A DNA stretch of 35,000 nucleotides, taken from the NCBI GenBank assembly GCA_015501055.1, contig JADNYV010000358.1:1-35000 (forward strand), in the 5' to 3' direction. Origin of the DNA: Mucidula mucida. Lineage: Eukaryota; Basidiomycota; Agaricomycetes; Agaricales; Physalacriaceae. The notes under the pieces are model-generated. The model did not search any database, had not been told where the DNA came from, and saw nothing but the letters and a program-made list of their open reading frames with translations. Below are positions 1 through 12,000 of the stretch, piece by piece (the stretch's first letter is position 1; every line of letters starts with the position of its first letter). Both the position numbers and the translations under genes were made by a program.

Positions 1-1535
1 TCAGATACACCATAATTGATATCGTGAAATGGAGTGTCGCTCATGACCGTTATGAATTGAGACCGCATTAGGACACTTTCGGTTGACGCGAATGGAGTCA
101 TGTGACAAACTTGATGGAATTACTCCGAGTCGTTCCGTGTTCAGCAACCTCGTTTCAGCCCCACCCCACGGTTATTTATGTTCTAGAGCTCGAATGTACA
201 ACAAGGTTTTTTTTATCTGACTGCGCCAAAGTCCGGATATTACGGAAGACGATTTACATTCAATGGCTTTTTAAAAGAACCACAGCCAAACAGTTGGGCT
301 AAGATCAAGGGGGACTCGTTAGAACTCCAATAAGGATGGACAGCGCTTCAACATTGCCGTGCAGGTACCCATGATCAAGAACTCGACACATTTCATCCGT
401 AATTCCGGCTGAACGCGACAGATGTAAGTTTAAGGAGTCCCTTGTGAAGGCAAAGACGACGTACTGTCGAGAAGACCGGCACAAAAAAGTCGTATTTCCT
501 ACCGGTGGAACGTCACTGATTTTGATCTACAGAATATTGATGTGTGGCGCATGGGATACTTATTGACACTTAGATTGTCTCGATGATGATACTTACCCGT
601 CCGTCGTCAGTTGTCGCCTTTGGAAATTAAATATGACCCATGTACGTTCAAAATTGGGTCCGGGATGAGTAAATCGCTCTGTTTTCTGCCGCGGGGACTA
701 GTAGTTGCCCGAAACGGCCCCCGTCACATCGAAGTGCCACTGGCAACATTGAGAATTGTCCTGCCAGAGGCAAGTTGAATGTTGTATTCAGCAAACGAGA
801 CACGCCTCAGTGCTAAACCTTTCCGACGACGACGAACCAATGAGGCTCCGAGGGAGAAAGTGGGCGGTCTTTTGATGCTTTCTAAAGGTCAGTACTTACG
901 CGACTGAAAAGCGCCTATACATAAGCATGAAGAGCCTAAGACGAGAAAGGATTAACTTATGGAAGGACGACTTACCGATGATTTCGCATAATCGTAGATA
1001 CACACGATGAAGACGGGACTGTCGCGACTGTCGAGATCTCCGCCGGGTGTACTTAGCCAAGGAGGACCAGTAGATAGGGAAAAAGAGACTACTAGTGGCA
1101 AGGACAATTCGGCCGAGGGAGGAAAAGGCGCTACTACTAGGTATATCCAAACTCTGCGCCACATTTAGTCCGTGGTGATAGGTTACGCGTTCGGTTCTCG
1201 AGCCACTAGATTACATTCGCGTAAGACGACGCGAATAATACACTTGTCAGCACGAAGGGGTAAGCACACAGCTCGAAAGATTGGCAAGAGAGAGAAAAGT
1301 CGCGCCTGGAACGCGCTGAAATATGGCGTCTTGTATAGCTCTAGAGGACTTTAAAAAACGTACGACTAGGATTTCAGTGAGATCGAGGTGGAGGGTGAGG
1401 GGAATCTGGGTCGGTCTCGTCGGTCCGGAAGTAAACCGCCGAGCAGTCACGTGGTAAGAAAAAGTGGTGCGACACGGAAATAAAAGTGATAAAATAGGCG
1501 AGTTGAGCTTGATCTGCATCCACCACCACTCCGCC
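1..1535. other. No gene recognised; upstream region of the sterol desaturase
   Basis: I see no convincing coding region on either strand here. Open frames are short, have no recognisable motifs and do not extend by plausible splicing. The last 100 bases or so, with AT-rich patches near 1480-1497, are the likely promoter and 5' leader of the desaturase gene. No RNA gene or repeat was recognised. Confidence 0.5.
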
Positions 1536-2528
1536 ATGGATTTCATCCTCGAGACTGCCGACAATTACGTGCTCGATGGCCTTTGGGCGCGTGTCCTACC
1601 CCTTACTGCCAATGCCACAGAGCCCGCGACTTATTGGGACATGGCTAGCAATACCACCACCACCCTCTCCGCCTGGCCCCGCTCCTACGTCCCGCGTCAA
1701 CTCATCTCCATAACAGCCCTCACCCTTTTGGGCAGCTATATGCTCTATTTCACCTTTGCATGGTTGTCGTACACATTCATCTTCAACCACGACATGATGC
1801 GCCATCCACGGTTCCTAAAAAACCAAGTTCGCCAGGAGATAATGTGCAGCGTTAGTGCGATGCCCGGCATGATGGCCCTGACGCTGCCATGGTTTGAGGC
1901 AGAAGTCCTCGGCTACAGCAGACTGTACAATGGTCTGGATACGTACGGATACTTCTATCTGGTTGCGAGTGTCCCTCTGTGAGTATTTTACGCGTAATCT
2001 ACCTGACCCTGTCTAAGACTTGCTAGGTTCCTCTTCTTCACGGACTACTGCATTTACTGGATTCACCGGTGGTTACACGTCCCTGCCGTCTACAAGGCTC
2101 TCCATAAGCCTCATCACAAATGGATCAGTATGTCCCTATCTATTTCATACGTTCCTTACTCACGCGTTCTTCCAGTTCCAACTCCATTTGCGTCGCACGC
2201 CTTCCACCCAGCGGACGGCTACTGCCAATCTCTCCCATACCATCTCTTCGTCTTCATATTCCCCATGCACCGCTTCTTGTATCTGTTCATGTTCGTGTTG
2301 GTCAACTTTTGGGCCATATTCATCCACGACTCCGACATGATCACCGGTCATCCTCTAGAGTCAGTCATCAACGGTCCAGCACACCACACACTGCATCACA
2401 TCTATTTCACTGTCAACTACGGCCAATACTTCACATGGGCGGACAAAGTAGGGAACTCGTATCGTCAACCCGAAAAGCACCTCGACCCTCTGCTCGAGGT
2501 GCAGATGATGAAGGGCAAGGAAGAGTAA
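1536..2528 (+). CDS. ERG3: Sterol C5-desaturase (ERG3-like), ergosterol pathway
   Basis: Membrane di-iron enzyme of the fatty acid hydroxylase/sterol desaturase family, expected to place the C5-6 double bond in the sterol B ring during ergosterol synthesis in the ER. Three exons, 1536-1978, 2027-2127 and 2176-2528, separated by two 48-nt introns (GTGAGT...TAG and GTATGT...CAG), join to exactly 299 codons (298 aa). The three histidine boxes are visible: HRWLH, then HKPHH, then HHTLHH, with the ERG3-like stretch HAFHPADGYCQSLPYH between the second and third. Hydrophobic segments precede and follow the boxes. I chose the ATG at 1536 because the next upstream in-frame start (1464) adds a non-conserved leader. 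The protein is somewhat shorter than yeast Erg3. A related C4-oxidase is less likely given the box spacing and C-terminal motif. Confidence 0.9.
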
Positions 2529-3010
2529 TTAATTTAATACCATATCTAGAGACTTAATATACCACCGGAAAAGGGTGCTCACCCAAAGAATGTATATTTC
2601 CTTACTACTCCTAATGCGACGCGACCACCGTGACTGAGAGTTTGTCGACGCGTGATTGCGCGTCGGTCTAGCCTCTGCCACAGTTTGACAACGATCGTCT
2701 ATTTCAATGTAAGACACGGACCGTTAGCTGATTGCGTCCATCATCTGCTCCGTTCTCGTAGGGCTCTCAAAATAGCAAGCATTCAGTAGTCCTGCATTGA
2801 CCAAGTATTTTTAGGTTATCACCGACGCGTACCCGACTTTGTCAGTTCTAGGACGAGTTGGCATCTGTGGCGACTGCGTGCGCACTATTCATCTGCCTCT
2901 CTTCCCTGCCCATATTTTTGTTTAGCGTCATCCATAGCCCGCCATGTCACGCTAGCACCATAACCTCCATTCTAGTCGGAGACGCGTGCTGTTGACCGTC
3001 TCAGACTACG
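2529..3010. other. Intergenic region, desaturase 3' side and oxalate decarboxylase promoter
   Basis: No gene is supported here. It should hold the desaturase terminator and the upstream control region of the oxalate decarboxylase-type gene. I recognised no specific transcription-factor sites with confidence. Confidence 0.5.
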
Positions 3011-3020
3011 CATATAAAAG
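3011..3020 (+). promoter_or_regulatory. TATA box of the oxalate decarboxylase-type gene
   Basis: CATATAAAAG lies 46 bases before the chosen ATG at 3066. This is a typical spacing for a strongly transcribed fungal gene with a short leader. Confidence 0.6.
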
Positions 3021-3065
3021 CACTAAGGAATAATCATAGTGTTCACCATCTTCATTGACATCGAC

Positions 3066-6000
3066 ATGTCTGGATTCAAGCGTCTTCTCAGTCTGCTCCT
3101 GCTCGTTCAGCTCGCGGTCGGAGTGCCTTTCGCTTCCTCGGAGAATGGGACAGAGACGGCTACCGGCACTAGCAGCGCCGCGGAGCCCTCATCGACCGTG
3201 CCCTTCGCTAGTACGGACCCGAACTTGGCGCTGTGGAATGAGACCAGCGATCCGAGCATCGTGGTGCCCGAGCGTGGGAAACTGGGCGCCACAATCTTGG
3301 GCCCCGACAACCTGCCCATCGACCTGGAAAATCCCGACTTGCTGGCCCCTCCGACGACCGATAATGGATTTGTGTAAGTCGATGATCTTTCCCGTATGAT
3401 GACGATCTGAAGAAACATTGTCTTTAGCGGGAACGCGAAATGGCCGTTCGCACAGAGTAAGCAGCGGTTGCAGACCGGAGGCTGGGCGCGGCAAGAGAAT
3501 GGTATGTTCACGTCTGTCAGGTTTGCGAGTAACAGTGGCTCATGGGAGTGAATAGACGTTGTTATGCCCCTTGCAGCTAGTAAGCACATTTTCGCTTAAC
3601 GGTTGCAATCTGTAGCGAATAGTGACATAATCTGGTCACCGCCGGCGTCTATATTGTTTTCTCTCTCTCTTACTTACCGTACGCCCGTATATCATTTTAA
3701 TCCTTTCGTCGTCCGAGTCGCACCCGACTCGGACTCTCTACTTATATATAAAGCCGCTACAATTGTCCTAGTTCTCTAGTACTCGAATCGAGGATTATTC
3801 TACACGGTCTCTCAGTTCGACAAGCTCTCGTGTGACGCTACCGAGTCACCTCGCTAACGCCACATATTTTTGACCCACAACAACCCTCGACAAAAAACCC
3901 TCACCCCGTAGCCCTTGCTCCTGGACGCCATCGGTCTGATCAACCGGTATCAGCCTCGACACCGAGCTACAACAAAAACCCTCTGCTTTTCTTCTAGACC
4001 TTCTCAAAAAACTCGATAAACCCCGACAAAACATATCTGCTTAAATTCTCATCTCTACTACAATGTCTGCCCCTCAAAAACAGTATAATCTTCGCAGCTC
4101 CACCCGGAATGCAGCTTCGGCTGCGATCCCCGTGCCGCGCGTTGTTGATACTGGACATGGTACGTCCGCCGCTGTTGATGTCAATACTGATCTTTCGTCA
4201 GTTTCAGCTCTGTCCGGACCACCCGAATCCGCTGCCTCGCGTGGCGATCCCCAGGTGGGAACAAACACGTCGGGTTTATCCAAGATGGACGACGCTGCCG
4301 GTGACCCCCAGCGGGCGCCCGCCGTTGATCCTGGAAATACGGGTCTCTCCACGTTCGGTGGAGGATCTGATATCTCCTTCAATATTGACCAGGGTCCGCC
4401 TGGTCTTAGTAGAGACAATAACGCGCCTGGTAGACGTACCGGTCGTGGTTTTACGGACAGTAGTCCCACTGCGAATGAAGAGCTCACCAATGAGCAACTT
4501 GAAGCTATCATTTTCGCTGAAGAAGAAATGGATGACGATGAACGCGACAGGTACCGTCGCCGTCAAGCCTGGGCCGAGTCGCATCAAGAACGCGAACTCT
4601 CTGAGAGCCCCGAACCTGGCCCATCCCGCAATAAAGGGAAACAAGTCGATTACCGTGAGAAGAACATTCCCGGTATTGATCAGGAAGACATGAATCCTGA
4701 GGCACAAGCTGAAATGCTTCGCATCTACGAGATGCTCAGGAAACAAGATGTTGACATGCAGAGAGCCATCATGGATGGTTTGCTTGCCAAGACAACTCAG
4801 GAAGCTAGTGAAAGTCCTGACCCGGCACCAATGAAGCCAAAGCCAAGTGCAAGACGTCCGGTTACTATTGAGGAAGTAACGGACGAAGATGACATCGATG
4901 ACAGCTCGAGTTCTGAATCAGAACCTGTCAACTTGCCAAAGCCGGGTCCGAGACGTCCTGAGAATGCAAACAAGAATTCCGCACCGGCACCCACCAATCC
5001 AAAGCCGGGTCTGAAGCGAACTGTTACCATTGAAGAAGTTGTAGACAACAATAATAGTATGGAAGCTTCTCAGAAGGCTAAGAAACACCCTGAACGTGAA
5101 TCTACAGCTCCAGCACCCAGCGAGAGGTCACGTAACAGCAGTCGCATGTCTGCATCAGTCCAACCGGTGATTCAGAACCTAATCAACAGCAATATGGCGC
5201 GAACACGCACCATAATCAACGGTAATCAGCCAGCTGTTCAATCGACAGCTGGAGGATTCGTTCAGAACGTTCCGAGTACCCAGGTTCCGACGAACAGCTT
5301 CTTAGCTCAGGCTCTTCGTGGTGCCGCCAACTGGAAAGGTGGATCAACGCTTCCTAAGAGACACACATCCAGGAAGAAGTCGCCCGCCAAGAAGCAGGCA
5401 TCCAAGAAGAAGCAGGCAGCCAAGAAGAAGCGGTCGTCACGGAAGGCACAGCCATCCAATAATCCAAGTGATAGTTCGGACTCGAGCAGCTCAGAGTCAT
5501 CAACCGAATCCTCTGACGGCTCGGAGTCGAGCTCTGACTCGGATGAGTCTGGCAATGGTCGTGGCCGTGGCAATTATCGCTTTAGTCGCGCGAAACCTAT
5601 TGAGCCAAAGTCGTATGACGGAACACCTGATGTACATCTCGTTAGTCGGTTCATTTCTGAATGTGATGTTTACCTTGAGATGTTAAATGACAAATCGAGT
5701 CGCGACGTGTTCAACGTCTCTCGTTTCCTCGAAGGCAAAGCGAGACGGTTCTATGATAAGATGGTTCATCGAGACTACTGGCAATGGAAACTCACGTACT
5801 TCTTCAACGAGATGTTTAACTATTGCTTCCCGAAGGATTTCCTCACGGATCTACGGGATCAAGTTGATACCTGCCGCCAAGGTAGTCGAACCGTTCGTGA
5901 TTACGCGTATGAGCTTGATGATCTGTATCACATTCTGAGTGATGAATCGGATCGTGCGCGTGTCCTGAAACTGTTCAAGGGTCTGCGCATTTCAATCCAG

Positions 6001-9000
6001 AATGAGTTAAAGCTTCGTGGATACCACGCGGAGACATGTACCTGGGACCAAATCCTAGACATGGCGGAAACAGTTGAACAAGTTCTGAGCTCGAACGAAG
6101 CTACAAGTCGTCGGAATTATAATCACCAACAACGTGGAAATCAACAACGTACCAACTTCCAAAGTGAGAATAACAAGAATAACCAGATCCCGCGGCCCAA
6201 ACGTGACTATTCTCCAAAGCCGGCGCGTCAGACTTCTACTGATGAGGGCCTGGAACGATGGGGAAAACGTCCCGTGAACTCGACACGTCGTTGGTCAAAG
6301 CCGGCTCCACCGAAGAACAACCCTTACAAAGGGAAGAAAGGTGGCAATTCCGCCCAGCCAAACCGTCTCTCGCAGAAGGAGCGTGATGAGCACATTGCAG
6401 AAGGAAGGTGTTTTGAGTGCCATGAGACTGGACACGTCTCAAGGAACTGTCCAACTCGGAACTCCGCCTCTGGAAGTCGCACAGCGCCTCCTGGCCTCCG
6501 TGCCGCGAGTATTCGGTTTGACGTGACAGAGACTGAACGTCTCAATCGCGAAGCATCGTCTGTGGAAGATCAGACACAGATTCAACTTAATCATATGTTG
6601 ATTAATGATCTAGATGACTTACCAAAGGCATTTGAACCTCAACTGCTTCCCCAGCTGACGGAACGACCCGTTATACGTGACTACTGGGAGTCTGAGCCTT
6701 TCTTTAATATGTTTACTGAGGAGGACATTGAAAAATGGACTCACCGGTGGATTGGGCCACTTCTGAGTGATTTTCACCTTGAAGATTTAGAGCGAGGCGG
6801 ACCTTATCCCGGCGATCCAGATACGCCAGACGATGACTCTCGTTTCAGCCTATACAACATATCAAGTAATGAATATGTGCTGGTTGACAGCTATCATGAT
6901 GAAGACCTACCTGATGGTACTTCCGCGGGTGTCAAGATCCCTGTTGATGCTCTGAAAGGTCAGGAGTTGTCCGTGTGGTACTGGATGTACCGGTTCCGCA
7001 TGGCTAATCAGCAGTCGCTTCCGTTGCCATACACAATGTTCCCAAAAGCGGGTGGAGATGTTCTTCTTGGCCTGGTCCGTGAGTTCCTGAACCAATGGGT
7101 TCATTCGCGTTCACGCTTCGACGTAGAGTTCTGTGACGTTGAAGGAACTGTGTTCAGCATCACGGACACTAGGCTCCAGATGACGTTCTATATTAATCGG
7201 ACGGAGATCTTGAACTCTCGCCTATCGCTCGGGAACTGGTGGATGCGACAGATCGAGAAGCTGCGTACTCATTGTAGTCGCGCCGAATTCTGGTCCGATC
7301 CTGACTTCTACTTCGAGACTGAGGATGACCCTGTCGATCATCTGTATGTCGGCGCGATCGAGAGGAATGCAGGATCCGCACGTGACTTTAAACGTTTGGT
7401 GCCCCGCCCACTCGTTATTGCAGTCCAGATTGGAGGGCATACTGCTCGTGCCTTGGTGGACTCTGGTTCGCTTGGTGACTTTATGTCCACTACATTGGCA
7501 GATCAGCTTCGTGTTAAGAAGATACAACTGGAGAAACCACTCGCATTACATCTGGCGGTACAGGGATCACGCTCGAAGATTAATCATGGCACGAGAGCAC
7601 TGTTCGAATATCAGGGTATTCGGGAACAACGTTACTTTGATATAATTAACCTGGCGAATTATGACTTGATTCTGGGAACACCTTTCCTGTTTCAGCACAA
7701 GGTGTCGTTCGGAGTCAATGAGTCTCACCTGAACATTGGGAGTGAAGTCTCCGTGCCTATAGAAGGTGTTAATGTGAGCCAGATTGATGCTCGGATAGCG
7801 GAACTTAGCGAAGAACGGCTGGAGGATGTCCGACAGCATCTTCTGGAGTATGCTGACCCGCTGTTTGTCGACGCGGCGAAGACACTATTACCGCCGCTCC
7901 GAGCTATCAACCATGAGGTTCCTCTCATAGACGAGAACAAGGTCTACTCTTGGCGACCGTCTCGGTGTCCTGAAGCCTTGAAAGCACAATGGATTCAGAA
8001 GAAGAATGATTATATTGCCACGGGACGGTGGCGCGTGTCTACCGCACGTAACACGGTTCCCATGCTCTGTATCTACAAGCCGCATCGGCCGAAAGATCAA
8101 CCAGAACTGCGCTGTGTTGTGGACTTTCGTGAGCGGAATGCAAATACTGTAAAGATGTCTGCACCCTTACCTGCAATCCCGACGATGCTCTGGCGCGTTG
8201 CCGGCCACAAGTACGTCTCGATGTTCGACCTACAGAGTGGTTATGAGCAGATGCGCACCATTGATGCTCACGTACATCGTAACGGGATCACCACACCCGA
8301 CGGCGTGATTGAGAGCCTGGTACTGGTCCAAGGTGATACCAATGGTCCGGCGACATGTCAGGCATTGATGAACCACACGTTCTCGCCATATATCGGCGTG
8401 TTCGTCGACGTGTACCTTGATGATATCGTGGTATACTCCGATACTCTGGAAGATCACATCAAACATTGTAAGATTGTGTTTGACATACTGCATCGGGAGA
8501 AATTTTACCTCAGTAAGAAGAAATGTCAGATAATGCCCAAAGAACTTCACATTCTTGGCCATATCATTGATGGTGCGGGGATCCGAATGGATCCAGCTAA
8601 AGTGGATAGTGTCAAGACTTGGAAGGTTCCGACAAGTAAGGAACTCTTACAGGGTTTCCTTGGTGCAGTCGGGTACCTTGCTGATAATGTTGCGAATGTC
8701 CGTATTCCGATGGGAGTCCTGCATAGTCTCACGTCGAAGGAGGTTCCGTTCCGCTGGAACGAGACTCATCAGCGCGCATTTCTTGAAGTTAAAGAGTACG
8801 TTGAGGCTTACCGTAATCACCATCGTAAACCTCTACGTTATGGTCCCGATGAGGCGACAATCAACATCGTAACCGACGCATGCAGCACTGGAATTTCAGG
8901 CGTCGTTAGCCAAGGCGATGACTGGAAGACCGCCGCGATCGCCGCATTCTATTCTGCCAAGTTGAATCCGGCCCAGCAGAACTATCCGGTTCACGAGCTG

Positions 9001-12000
9001 GAAATGTTCGCTGGTGTTGAAACCATGAAGCGGTATCGCGATGTCCTGCAAGGTTGTCACTTTAAGTGGTATACAGATCATAAATCGTTAATTCACCTTC
9101 TAAAGCAGAAGAACCTGTCGGGACGCCAGGCCCGTTGGATGGAGTCCTTGTCCGACTTTGACTTCGAGGTCGTCTACGTTCCCGGTGCTGAAAACGTCTT
9201 GAGTGATGCCCTGTCGCGGATATACTCGAACGACGCACCGGGGACGGAACGCGCACCATCAGAGTATGCACGTCACGACGAGGACCATCCTGTGTCTGAT
9301 ATGGCGTCGTTAGCCATCACTATGCCAGTTTACGTGGGCGTTGAAGCCAACGCAATGGCCACACGCAGCAAAACCGGTGCGAAGGCACAGTGGGAACCGT
9401 CCGCGAAGACGGCTCGCGCGCCGAAACCGCTGACCGAGTCTGAGGCGTTTGCCAAGCGAATGGTTGGGAAATTCGTTCTCAAAGGCCCTAAAGCGCCAGA
9501 GGAACGAATGGAGGGCGGGAGTGTACACAATTCACTTACCGACTCGCCACTTCCTAATCCGGAAAAAGACTTGCCTAATCCGGAAGCACGTCCAGTCGAA
9601 ACAGAATCTGCGCCGAAGAGTTCACTTGTTGGCATTGTGAACGAGAAACTCCTAGGAATAGATCTGTTAGAGATCATGAAATTGAACTATTCGAAAGATA
9701 CCTTGCTCAGCAAAATCATTTTGAGTCCAAAGGAGTTTAAGAACTTTCTTGTTCGAGATGGACTCCTCTATCTGCAGGAGCAAGGCCGAGATCTCCTTTG
9801 CATTCCTGAGAAAGTCGTCATCGATGGGCGTAATCTACGCGAGATTATCATCTCTGAAGCGCACTCATTGTTAGCTCATCTAGGACCGAGTAAAACTACC
9901 GCGTACCTGCGTAATCATGTATGGTGGAAAACCGTAAATCATGATGTACACGCGTTCTGTGATAGTTGCGCTACCTGTAAACGGAGTAAGCCTAACAATC
10001 AGCGACCGTACGGGCTACTCAACTCGCTTGAAGTACCCTCGTATCCATGGGAGTCAATTGGCATTGACTTTGTCGGTCCGCTGCCTGAGTCCAAGAACCG
10101 AGATGGCATTTTCAATTCGCTCACGGTTGTCATTGATTTGATGTCTGGAATGGTGCACTTGATACCTAGTCGAACGGACTATACAGCTGCCCAGATTGCT
10201 GAGTTGATATTTGCGGAGATATACAAACACCACGGCTTACCGCGCCACATCGTGTCCGATCGTGATGTCTTGTTCACCAGTAACTTCTGGAAACATCTCC
10301 ATAAGCTCCTCGGCGTCAATCTCAAGATGTCAAGTGCTTACCATCCCCAAACTGATGGATCGACTGAACGAGCGAACCGAACAGTCACGCAGATGATACG
10401 AAACTGTATTTCGCCCGACCAGAAAGATTGGGTACAGAAGTTACCGAGTATTGAATTTGCAATCAATACCGCTCGTTCTGATAGCACGGGCTACGCGCCG
10501 TTCTTCATCAATACAGGTCGTATGCCTCGAAGTATGATTTGGAACTCACCGACAGATTCTAAATACCCCGGTGTCACAAAGTTTGCTCTGCAAGTCAAGT
10601 CTGCAATTATCGAGGCGCATGACGCGATCCTTGCTGCCCGCGTGAAGCAAATTCGCGACGCTAATCGTAGACGGCGCCCCGCTCCGTTTGAAAAAAGTGA
10701 CCTAGTCTACCTATCCGCGGAGAACATCAAGTTTCCGAAGGGACTCGCTCGCAAGCTGATACCTAAATACATTGGTCCATATGAAATTCTCGAAGACTTT
10801 GGAAATAACTCTTACCGGGTCGAGCTTCCGCCTGATTTGAAGCGACGAGGAATTCATCCTGTTTTCCACGCGTCGAGGCTTCGAGTTCATGTTCCAAATG
10901 ATGACAGGTTGTTCCCTGGACGAAAACACGATCAGCTTGGGTTCTCAACAGAAAAAGAACCCGAATGGCAAGTGAAAAGTATACTGGATCATCGTGGACG
11001 AGGAACGAGTGCGAAATTTGAAGTCGAATGGGCTGCAGGCGATCGTACCTGGCTTCCCTACCGAGACGTCGAGAAATTCGTCGCATTTCAGGATTATCTT
11101 GAAGTCCAAGGAGTTAAACACGCAAAGGATTTGAAAAACAAGATCAATAGTATTGACACAGGCGATTTACAAGTAGACCTGCAAGCTATGGAGACGGTTA
11201 GCACACCACGGAAATGCGGAAGATGTCCGCCCGCTCACCATTCATCCCGGTGCTATAAAGGTCGTGGTTCTGGGAAGTCGAAATCCCAGAGCACAGCACC
11301 TCTATCAGTCAAACAATCCATCCCCGCCTTCATCACCGATCTACTCGACGACCTCTCTATCCACATCGCCTCTCTACCACCCAAACCTCGTCACCACACC
11401 ACCTACACTCGTCGCAACATGGCCCCAGTCGATGCCAGATACAACGGACACGCCCATATTATGTGCCTTGGTCCTCATGGACTCTTGGTACATGGCAACT
11501 CGGGCGTGTATGAATACTGGGTCCGCGCCCAGCTCCAGGGTATCGCCGACGAAGAAGTCATTGCCCGCGACGTGGCTAGAGGAGGTAGCTGGCCGGCCAC
11601 GTATGCTCGTCCTCACGGCAGTCGCTTCTTCCGCGTCCAGTATAACGACGACCCCACCATCCTCAAACAACTCTCCACCATTAAACGCGACGGAACCGTC
11701 ATTGTCCCCAACAACGGTCCTGTCACCATCGACGACCTTCTTCCACCACTACCCGCCAAAGTAACCCAGGCTCGCGTTGACCAGGAGGAGTTGGAGCGCT
11801 TGAGGAAGATGGTGACGCAGTTGTTGTTGGAAAAGGAGGAAAGGGAGCAGAAGTTTAAGATGAGGATTTCGATGGGAAGGAAGTTGCAGAAGGAAAGGAA
11901 GCAGGAAATCGACGACGCGCAATTGGCTAGCCGCATGAACGGAGGGCGCGTTCCAAGGATCCACCAGCGCAGTCGTCTCCCATTCCCCGAGTCGTGCATC

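Noticed and set aside
1247..1564. Minus-strand open frame overlapping the desaturase start
   Set aside because: It is antisense to a well-supported exon, has no motif and has no splice partners.
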